64,000 nucleotides of DNA from Bugula neritina (lineage: Eukaryota; Bryozoa; Gymnolaemata; Cheilostomatida; Bugulidae), in NCBI GenBank assembly GCA_964035545.1, contig OZ037765.1, forward strand, positions 11,588,698 to 11,652,697, in the 5' to 3' direction. The position numbers and the translations under genes are program-made. Shown here one piece after another: positions 29,562 to 40,900 of the stretch (its first letter is position 1; each line of letters opens with the position of its first letter). Below the pieces are notes generated by a model. That model ran no database searches and was not told the DNA's origin. It worked only from the letters and a program-made list of their open reading frames with translations.

Positions 29562-31239
29562 CCGTAAAATGGGGTAACTTTAGCCACTTGAGGTAACTTT
29601 GGCCACTTTGGAAAAAATGTTTTAATTGTATATATGCACTGACTGTAGATTGGTGCATCCTATTCCTGAAAAATAATTGATATACTTATTTGCTGCTTCT
29701 TGCTGTCAGCCATTTTCAATTTCCTGTTTGACAACAAGATTTTCAGCGCTGTCCAACTTTAATCTATTTGAAGGCATTAGAAAAGCTGGACTTATTTTCT
29801 TTTTTGTATTAAAGAACTTTGGTAAGTATTTAACCAGGATATTTGTAATTTAGGTAAATAAATTGAAATCTAAAATTAAAATATGTGTCTTGAATTCACT
29901 GTGTACAATTTTTGACGAATTTGGGGTAACTTTGGCCATGACTAAATGGTACTCCAAAGTAGGTTTCTGGCAGCGCTGCGAACTTTCTGTTACTTCAGAC
30001 ACATAGTACATTACTCTCTAAAGGCACAATCATTTGATTCACCTATACCCAATGCTTTAGTTATATATTTAAAACAAATTAGAGTCCGAAATATGAAATA
30101 ATTACATGGGGAATTATGCATTTTTGTTCCCAGACAGCAATTTTGTGTTTAATGTTTTTTTTTTTATATAAGAATTTGACCATGCATTGTAAAATGTATT
30201 TTTCAAGACAATTATACTCAGAAAATATTAAAGAAAAGTAACATCTCCAAGATATGGTATATCTGAGGAGATCATTGGTTTTGCTTTATTCACAAGAATT
30301 GGCAGCTGGAAAGTCTTGACAAGAAGTGGCTAGAAATATGATATTACCAAAGGAACACTACAAAACAGAGCCGCGTGAAGACACAAGCTGAAGCCTGGAC
30401 GCCAAACTGTGTTATCACAAGTAGAGGAGGTAGCCATTGTTGACCATACCTACTACAAAGCTGGCTCAATGGGGCTTTCCATTAGATAAAACAGACTTTC
30501 GAATAATAGTCAAGACCTATTTTGACAAATGTGAAAGAAGAGTGCAACATTTCAAAAGCAACTACCCTCAAGATCACTGGAGTCTCAGTTTTATGTCAAG
30601 ACATAAAGATAGCTTGTCTCACAGGTTGTGCCAAAACATAGCACCGGAATGGGCAACAGTTAATTCTAAAGACATTACGCATTATCTAAAAAATCTACAG
30701 ACAACTGTCACAGCCTATAGTTTGAAAGGGCATACTTGAATTTAAGATTAAATTCAATGGAATTTGAACTTGTACAGTGATTTATTCAATGTTGCCAGCA
30801 AAATACATGATTTTTTATACATATACAAAAGTTTTTACACTTAATAACAATGTACCTCGAATAGCCGTGGTTTCAATGCAATAATTACACTATTATAGCT
30901 TGCATTTTGTCTAAAATAATTTTTTTTTGTAGCAATGAAGTTGAATAATGTTGTTCTTTAATTTCTAACTGGCTAAAAAAGCTCCAAGTGCTGCCAGCTT
31001 TAGCTACATGTAGAATAACGACACCGGCCAAAGTTACCCCGAAAATAGGGTAACTTTGGCCACCTACTTTTTTTAACACCACAGGAGATCTAGCAGTCCC
31101 AAACTGCAAATGGTTCTTTCATTTAGTGCATATGTTGATAAGCTTCATTTAGCATCCAAAAAATTTAAAGAATATTGTAATCCTTTCATATGACACCCAA
31201 AATATGTCTCAAAACGGCCAATGTTACCCCATTTTACGG
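29562..31239 (+). mobile_element. Degenerate pogo-like (Tc1/mariner superfamily) transposon
   Basis: The terminal inverted repeats begin CCGTAAAATGGGGTAAC, 17 bases perfect and extending imperfectly to about 24. The element is bounded by TA at 29560-29561 and 31240-31241, as for Tc1/mariner and pogo insertions. The motif GGTAACTTTGGCC recurs inside near each end (29592-29604, 29925-29937, inverse at 31026-31040, 31048-31062). A broken transposase N-terminal region lies inside: a psq-type helix-turn-helix remnant (KYDITKGTLQNRA, about 30335-30375, after a stop), then a CENP-B-type DNA-binding segment at 30437-30739. No DDE catalytic domain remains. It is a dead, internally deleted copy about 0.7 kb upstream of the first ABCA start. 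Confidence 0.88.
30437..30739 (+). pseudogene. Pogo/Tigger-type transposase fragment (CENP-B HTH)
   Basis: This frame contains LAQWGFPLDKTDFRIIVK, then NYPQDHWSLSFMSRHKDSL and RLCQNIAPEW. It fits the second DNA-binding (HTH CENP-B) domain of pogo/Tigger/Jerky transposases, where the pattern is GFP followed by a YLD segment, a DW-x-FxxRH block and an N-x motif. The preceding KPGRQTVLSQVEEVAIVDH lies in another frame just upstream, so at least one frameshift separates them. The coding part stops before any catalytic DDE region. Not functional. Confidence 0.8.
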
Positions 31240-31936
31240 TAACTAAAATTTTTATATATATCCAGTTCCTTTGTTAATTAAATGTGCTGAAACACTCAAG
31301 TTGGTACCTTCAGGCACAAACATTCTACTTGTGCAATTTCTGTAGTCATAAAATAATATTTATATTGTTGAAATTTATAATACAAATATTGTCAAATGCT
31401 GTTTTTTTAGTATGAATCGCCAACTTATTATACTTTGATGGTTTTCTTGTTACAATAGTTCAAACGATTCAAATTTGATAAAAAGTCACATGAAAACAAT
31501 ATCTGGTAAATGTACAACTCTTTATCTAAAAGAACTCTTTCAGTAAACTCTCCTGCAGAAAAAAACCTTTTAGATGATTCCCTAGGCTAAAATATTGCAA
31601 ACTTAGCAATAGTATTCTTTTGAAACCTTTTTTGTAAAATAGTACTATATTAGTAAATTCAAAGAGAAATTTTACCTACTTTTTTTACAATCTAGCACAT
31701 CGATGATCGAAAAATTAAAGATAATTTTCAAATAGGGGTCATAAAGTTTGTTGTTAATGCTGAAAATATTTGGATTGAATGTTTTAGTCTGCAACAAACT
31801 GTTTAAAACCCTTTAAGAAACAGTCTGAATATTTAGCGAGTTGAAATAACAAATAACTAAAATTAAATCTTTTTAAGTTTTTGTCCTATTTTTGTAGAAA
31901 TAGGAGGAATTTGAGAAAAAGTCGTTTACCAACACC

Positions 31937-34900
31937 ATGGCTGTTCTTACACAGTTTTACTTACTTTTGTATAAAAACTTCAAACTTCAGATTAGAAAAA
32001 AACTGGTTACCGTTATTGAGGTTTTGATACCTGTGCTATTATGTCTGGTTATGGTTTCATTACGTTCACTCATTGATGTTAACACATTTCCTAATGCAAC
32101 AACCTTTCCACCATACTCTGTTGACACACTACCATATAGTAAAAGTCCTTTTCTACTACTTACTAATGGATTAGCATACACTCCTGATACACCAATCACA
32201 AAGAATATAATGACTGGTGTTGCCCAAAGTTTAGGCATACTATCTAAGTATGGTTAGTATGTTTATTTTAATTGCTCTTTTAAGACAGTGCAAGTTGAAA
32301 TCTCCTTAGTTGTTTGCTGTAAATATACACATTATTCTGCCCAACGATAAATATATATGACAAATTATTTCAGGCTTGCGTTTTTTTAGATATTAAAGCT
32401 GTTAAAGATGAAGAGGAATTAGTGAAACTTTTCTCAACTAATGACACTGTTGAAAAAACCTATCTTGCTGGTGTGGTATTTGACGATCCATTGAGTTATA
32501 CTTCTGGAATTCCTCTTAATATTTCTTACACAATCAGGTATTAATTTAACTATACGCATACAGTATTTGCACCATTTCCCACCTTACCCATTTTAGTCCC
32601 TGTGGGTGATCATATGGTATCCATCCACCAATGTTTAACTCTTCCTCTCTTTTTTTTGCCTCCAACACTAATGTTGCTAATTCTCTTTTCTTCTGCACAC
32701 ATATTCAAACCATTCTCTTCTTCATCAACAAGATTACTGGTTTTGTTCCTGCTATGTCTCGGATCCCCTTGTTTCTTTTGTGATCTTCCAGACCGATGCT
32801 ATGGATGTAACGCAGCATTCTCATTTCTATGAAACAGACTCAACGTTCTAGGTGCTGTGTCAATGGTTATATCTCCTTTCCTTATAACAATGCTGGTGGG
32901 ATATTTCATATTGTTGCAACTTTCTTGTCACACAACATGCCAGTTAGATCTCTTCATTTGTACCATGTCGTCTCTATTCTTATCTTCACCAAGATATATA
33001 AATGATGTTGTTTGTAGGGGCTCAGCATATTTCTTATTGTACTTTTTATCCTCCGCTGTGTTAGCAACTGGTACCAGGCGTTCAGTTTTTGTTCTACTCA
33101 GCTTAATACCTCATTCTTCCTGATGTTCTCTCCACAACTCTAGCCTTTCCTCCATGTTTCCCGCATTCCTGTCACACAGAACTAAATCGTCTTCAAGCAG
33201 CATTGCCTATAAGACTGTCTCTCTTATTTCATATATACAGTATAAATGGCCTACTAATTATTTGGACTGTCATGCAAAATTATTATTGCTTTTTAAATGT
33301 GGTTAATAAAATAGCTTACTATAATATTTTTTGTTAATAAATATGCTTTTATAGTTGGCAGTTGAGAATTTAAAGATTTTTGTCACCAACATTTTTTTTA
33401 AATCATAAGAAAACCCGAGATTTGCTGTGTGTTTAACATAGAGACACACTTTTTATGACATCTTTGCAGTTTATAAACATCATGTTGGTTTGAGTTAGTA
33501 AATATTAAGACTCTAATGAAATAAAAAAAATGTTAAGCAGCAAACAATTTTTAGTATTAAAATGTGTTAATATTTTAGTTGATGTAAAAATATGTTTACA
33601 ATAGTTGTTTGATACTATGTTTTGCTTTATTTTTCTCTCAAACTTGCTTTAGCTATAACAAATAATTTGTCTAATCGGTATAGAATGATTTTTATTTATG
33701 TACGATTGAATTTTTTGACACTGTCTTTATTGAAAATATATATTTTTACAGGCCATCATATAGTCCTAGAAATGAAAGTTTTAGCTTTAGCTTCCTCAAT
33801 AGCTGGTTTACCCAGTATCTGTTTGTCCCATTTGACTTGCCTGGTCCTAGAGATAAAAGCAAGGTTTATGGGGCAGCGCCAGGTATCTTGTTTTGTCTTA
33901 TTCAACTTACGAATTAAATTAAACAGGGTAGTCGGACATGAACTGTATATTTACATATATAATTACACTTGTAATAAATACATGCATTTTCTTTAGCTAA
34001 ATATTTTGTAAGAAAATCCGAGGCGTATTTATTTGGAAAATGAAGGAATGCTGACTTTGGATAGTTACGTTAGATAACTAAAAAATTTAGATATCTGCTT
34101 TTGTGAATTACTAACTCATTTGTTAATGCTGCAGGTTACTATGCCGAAGGATTTCTCACTCTGCAACGTGCCATTCACAAAAGTGTTATTTCAACACTGA
34201 ACTCTTCAGCTGCTGCAAGCTTGAGGAACTACGAAACAAAGATGGAGCGGTTTCCATATCCCCCATACACTGATGACCTGTTTCTCACAATTATTCAGAA
34301 CAACTTTCCTTTCTTCATTATGCTGTGCTTTATATTTTTCTCTCTAATGATTCCTAAAGAGGTTACTCTCGAAAAAGAAAGACGGTTGAAGGTAACCTCA
34401 AATTTTTCATTTTAGACACTAACAAGTCTAAACAGTTTGTCTTAGCCCATTTATGGCTGACTGCCTGCAGCATTTACTGTTGACTAAAGAAAGTTCTGTT
34501 TCATTAGGAATCCATGAAGATGATGGGAATGTCTAACTGGCTGCAATGGCTGTCTTGGTTTACCAAATTTTTCCTATTTGTACTCTGCACCACTTTTCTG
34601 ATGAGCTTCATTTTATGCCCTCCATTCAAAGTATGTAATACTTTACTTTCATATTATATTTATTTTACTTTGCTGTTAAATTAAAATTTAGTTTATTTCT
34701 TACTTTGGTAGCAATATTATGTATTTGGCTCTGTCTTGTTGTTTTAGGTTCCAGCCAAAATTAGTGTGTTCACCGTGTCAAGTTTCACACTGGTGTGGTT
34801 TTTCCTTTTGATGTACTCTGTTGCTATGATCTGCTTTGCTTTCATGATTAGCGTCTTCTTTAGTAAAGGTAAATTTTTCTTTGAAAAGTAATAAGATTGA

Positions 34901-37900
34901 AGAGTAATAAATTTAAGATCTTCACGCAATTTCTATGTTGTGATTGAGCAGAAATTAGTTTATGTCATAGTATTTTATTAGTATTCTAAACCTGTTTTGT
35001 ACCTGATAAATCAGGTTGATGTTAATAGTAATAGTTAATTCTGCTTTCGTTGAATTATAATCGGGCTCCAATTATTTTCATGACCAATTTGCTATTTCTA
35101 GTTTTATTAACATATAAAACGTTAAATTAATATCAACTGACTTTGATAAACGTGATGCTTTTAAGTAGTACTTACCTTGTGTTATAGCAAACTCGTCAGC
35201 CGCTGCCGGAGGTATCTTGTTCTTCTTGAGTTACATACCTTTTAGTGCCATTGCTAATAACTATGGTAATCTTTCTGCAAATGTGAAACTTAGCACCAGT
35301 TTAGACTTTAATTTGGCAATGTGCTACGGAATGGTACTGTTGGGAAAATTTGAAGGAACCGGTAAGCTAATGGACTTTTTGATAAAATATTGTTATAGAT
35401 ACTTTATACTGCTTACAGTGTTTCCAGGCTTTCAAAGCCTACTGATTTGTTTTGTCAAAATTCTGAAGCTCGCAAAATATGCCAAGCCCAATCATAATTT
35501 TACTAATTGTTTCCCTTATAATTGCTAATATGTTTACTGTATGTGTTAATGCAATGCTCATCTTTTTGAGTGTCACACCATCACTGGTCCAGTCAGTTTA
35601 AGCTTGTCACCCTAAACATTAAGAAATGCAATTGATCTAATCAATTCTCATGATTTGTTTTTCAGGTAATGCCTCTTACTAGCATTATCTCAGCTTAATT
35701 TCACGTTCCCTTGTCTGTGACTAGTAGTAATCTACTAAATAACTAGTAGCACCTATAATACTATACTATGCAGGAGTGTGTATACATTATGTTGTGTTTG
35801 TAGCAGACTTTCTCTACTGCAAAGTAACATGAGACTGACTGTTTTGAGTGAATGATATAATGTTTTAACCTTTTGTGGTCAGGTGTTGGAGTGCAGTGGG
35901 ACAATTTGAATCAACCTGTAACAGTTGATGACAATATTACATTCGGTCAGATCTTGTTGATGCTCTTCATAGACTGCGTTATATATCTCATTGTCATGTG
36001 GTATGTTGAGGCAGTTTTTCCTGGACCATATGGTATCAAACAACCTCCATATTTTTTTGTTTTGGTAAGTCATTTAATACAAAGTCGTCACCTACGAATT
36101 TCCATGTTTTTGCACTCTTATTTCAGACTCAAAAGGTGAAAGTCTTACAACTGCTTGCTATTATGACCTTGTTCTTTCTACATACAGCCCTCTTACTGGT
36201 GTGGAACAAGACAAAGAGTTGTGACTGGCAAGATCAATCCTGCTAGTGATGTAGATGATAGAGCCAACTATTTTGAAGACGAACCCCAACACCTAAAAGC
36301 TGGCATTCAACTTCAAGATTTGACCAAACAATATGCTTCAAATAAAAAGGTAACAGTAACCCACATAAAATTAAAGTGTACTTTAATGTTAGTCCATCAC
36401 ATTCATAGAGTCATGTGTGGCTATGTTAATTGTAGACTGCAGTAAACAAGCTGAGTTTGAACATGTATGATGGTCAGATAACTGCTCTGTTGGGACACAA
36501 TGGAGCTGGTAAAACAACTACAATGTTTATGCTGACAGGTAATTTTAAGATTGTAACACTGCATATTCCATGTCAGCGTCTGCTACGATCGAGTGTTAAG
36601 AAACTCGGTCACTTTGATGCCATGTAGACTCAATTTTGTGTTGAAGGATGTTGAAGTTATGACTTTAGCCTCAGGTGTTAAGTCTTGCTGTAAAAAGAAT
36701 AGTTAGGTTAGAACAAATGTTGAATTATTTGATTTCTCATAAAATGCGCTTGCTGTGGAACTATCCATCAGTGCTGGTTTACTACTTCAACAATGGCAGT
36801 AACATATTTATCACTTTGAAAATGTGGATAAAAGTGTTTGTTTTAAAACTAAGTTTTTTGCTCCTTTAGACAAGAAATTATCTATCTGTCAGACAATAAG
36901 AAATTTATATACTAATTATTTAATTTGTGTTAAAAGGTTTTTATCATTAATTATTATTATTTATTTGCTTTTGCTTGAGTATTGTGGGTCTAGCAGCAAC
37001 TGTTATATGTGAACGCTTTTCAAATGATTTAGTTATAGTTTTTAGAATGCTAGTGCTAGTTAATGTAAGTTCCTAATTATGACCTTTATCTGTCAATATT
37101 TGCTTCACTTATCTGAGTATGGGAGCTACACACTTGTCCTTATCTAGTGTTAGTTGCTACAGAGATATGGTTCAGTTTATAGCAACCTTCACTGTCCCCT
37201 CGTGATCTTTGATTGCAATCACATGTTACATTATGTTCGTTATACAACTATCAGTAACTCAATATGAATTGCTAGCTGCTCTGATTTACTGAATGTTAAA
37301 ACCTTTTACACCTGCATTTGATATATTTAACTTTTATCAAGTTAATGAAAGTATTGACATGATCTGTCCATATTTCAAATTGTAAACTTGTCTGTAAAAC
37401 CTTATTAGTTACACTAAATTTTATGAATGTGTCAGGATTTATCCCCCCTACAAGTGGTACAGCTCTAGTGAATGGATATGACATAACTAAAGATATATCT
37501 AGTGTCAGGTCAAGTCTTGGTCTCTGTCCTCAGCATGATATTCTCTTCGATACTCTCACTGTTGAAGAACATCTCTACTTCTTTGCTAAGGTGGGACATT
37601 TTAAAATGCCCCTAAATGAACATTTTTAATTAGTGTTGTAGGTTTTTAATAAAATGTAAAAAGTCACTTGCAAGTTTGTAAATTACTGTGCTTTTATCTA
37701 TGATTTAGTTTCAAATGTTGAGCAGTGTCATATGATACAAGCTAAAAGCTGATTATTTAAAACTAGTATTGTGAATTCATGTATGGCTTGATTTTTATGT
37801 TTTAGCTCAAAGGATGCCGTGGTAATAAAATCGTGACAGAAATAGACTACTATATCACAACCTTGGGTCTTGAGGAGAAAAGATTTGCATTCGCTTCTAC

Positions 37901-40900
37901 CCTTTCCGGAGGCCAAAAGCGGAGGCTCTCAGTTGGAATAGCATTGATTGGTGACAGCAAGGTATCTGCAGAATGTTCCTGCTTTTTACCATATTGCATA
38001 ATTTTAAATGCTGTTAATATTTTGGTTTACAAAGCTTCTGTAGACATGCTTAGATGTCTTCTATCATCCAACACAGTTGTATATTAAAGAAAAAGTGAGA
38101 CCTGCTAATTATCGCCAAAGAGTAACATACATGTGCGTAATGGGTATTTTTTAAATGTACAATTCACTGTAATTTGACTTATTTGCTGGCGGGAATATAC
38201 CAAATAATGCATTGCTATCGATTACTAATTTACTGTACAGAAACATCACTACCTATGAGTTAGTTATTTAAATCTATAGGTGTGCGAGAAATCAAATGAT
38301 GAGTAAATTTTTGACTGTTTGACACTCTATAGTCATGTGGATAAGATTGCTGATTTATTTCATCCTGACTAATGTTCAAATGTGTGATACAGCTCCTAGT
38401 TTGTTATTATTCTGGCCCCAGATAATTTACATCTGTTTTAATGTTTGCACGTGTTTGTAGATTGTGATTCTGGATGAACCAACATCTGGAATGGATCCGT
38501 CAGCCAGAAGACACATGTGGGACGTACTACAAGCTCAGAGAGCTGGTAGAACTATGATACTCTCTACACACTTCATGGATGAAGCTGATCACCTTGGGGA
38601 TAGAATTGCTATTCTTTCTGATGGAGTTTTAAAATGTTGTGGCAGTTCACTGTTTCTCAAGAAAAAATATGGTATGCATGTGAATATGACCGGACCAAAT
38701 GTGTATAACATGCTATGTATATAAACAGTTCCTCCTTGTTCATCTTAGTAATAATATATGTGTATATTCAGGAGCTGGATATCACATGGTTATGACTAAA
38801 GCTGATGGGTGTGATGTAGATAAGATTGGTGATTTACTAACCAGACATGTGCCGGAAGCCAAGCTAGAAAGTATGTCATAATCACATTACTACTGATCAC
38901 GTTTTATCTCATACTTTGCTGTATGTTGTGATAGCCTATATATTAATACTGCAGAAGTTTATCAGCAACCGCTGTGTTTTAATTCTCTCCATTAGTGTCA
39001 CAGTAATGATGGAAAACATTCACACAATTTCTTTCCTTGTAAGCTGAAAACTTTGTCTTTTCCAAAGACAAAAATTTGTTATTGAACATTTTTATTAGTA
39101 GATAAAATTTTAGCTTCATGTAAATTGTTTCTGAAAAAAAATGACTCACAAACAATCAATTGATTATTAAAACCGTCAAAGTTGTATGCCTTGTTGTTTG
39201 TTTTAATACTAAAATCTATCCATTATGGTTATCTGATGGGGATTGCTTCCAGAATTGATTGTTGAAAATACTAAACATAAATATCAGGTGTTTATAAACT
39301 GAGGTCCTTCTTTGTAGGCAACATTGCCGCTGAACTTTCTTATATATTGCCTGATGACAAAGTGTCTGCCTTTCCCGGAATGTTTGCTGAACTAGAACAG
39401 AGGAAAGATGATTTGGGTGTCCTTGGATTCGGTGCATCTGTAACTACTATGGAAGAGGTGTTTATGAAGTGAGTAATCTGACCAATACTTTGTCACGGTT
39501 AAGGCTCTGTAAGCGTTGCGGTTGTGGACACACCCACCAGTATTTCTTGAGGGATTTTGCCCTCCCTGTGCTGATGCTGGTCTATTCATCAATAAAGTTT
39601 ACTGCAAAATACTTTTGTTATTATAGACAATTTGTAGACTTGATTTTGTGTGTATGTTTGTACATTTGAATCGTGGTTTGTTTAGCTTAGTATATTATAA
39701 TGGTATAACATGATTGACTTTATTTTAACTGATTTTTGTGGTTTTTGAATAAAAATTATTTTCTGTCTTCATCGAAAATGTGAATTTTAATGAAAAATTG
39801 TTTAAAACAATTTGATCATTAATTTGGTTCGTAGAAGTGTGTGTTGTGTGCTATTCTAGAATTCTTCTTATAATATTAGGGTCGGAGAATCGGAGGCTTC
39901 TGAAGATAGTGATACGGAGCCACCTGCTAATGGTAACTATGCACGCTTTGATAATACGATTGAAAATGGAGACTTTCAGGAAATGATGGGGAGATCTGTT
40001 TCAGGTACCACATGGGACAGATAAGTCTCATTTGTTTGCCACATAGTTTCATATCACAACATTAGCCCTTAATTACTAATTTTCATCGTTTAAAAGGTTA
40101 AAACTTTCGTTATTTTTTTCAATAATGTTTGTCCTTTATTTCATGAGTTTTAGTTCTAAATTTTGTTCTAAGTTTCCTGCAGTAAAATGCAGTAATTGCA
40201 CTCTAATATGAAAACTGGTGATATTTCTGAGGCAATAATTTGTGATTTTTTCTAGTGGCAGCGATGAGATTATCTGAGCCCTTTTAGATTCTGGTTGTAT
40301 CTCCAGTTCTTGTTTCAGGTGTAATTGTTGTGTTTTAGAAACACCTGTGACAATTAGAAGCGAAGGTATTGTGTACTCATTAATGTAGTGCCTAGCCAGA
40401 GTATCACTGTAACTAGTGATTCGTTATGGTGATATTGTGCTTCCGATTCAGTAAATCATGGCTCTTGTATATTGTACGTTATATAGCTCTTAGAAATTGC
40501 TAGCATGTTTGTTTGAAATCATCATTTCAGTTTGATCCATGTCATAATTTATGTTGCCTTTTTTTTAGCATATCTTTGGTATACTCTCTTTCATTTAATT
40601 GTATATAATTAAATAGTTATGTAAAGCTTCAAAGTTTTTTAAATTCTATAATTATTTAGTTTACTCATGAAAATTAATTATTAAAAAATCTACTATTAAC
40701 ATTATTTTTCGTACTGTAACTGGTGAAAATCACTATCTTTACAAAGATTTTATAAGACCAAAAATTTCATTAAGAAACTTTTTACGTTGGTTATCAATAA
40801 ATTCTCTATAGGCTTGTAATAGGCATCTTATTTACAAATATCGCAGAGCATGTTTAATCAAGTAATAGTTTTTAAGTGTTTTTCAACTGCCTACTAACTT

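Noticed and set aside
30885-31109. Minus-strand frame in the pogo-like element
   Set aside because: No transposase motif; overlaps the inverted GGTAACTTTGGCC words near the element end.
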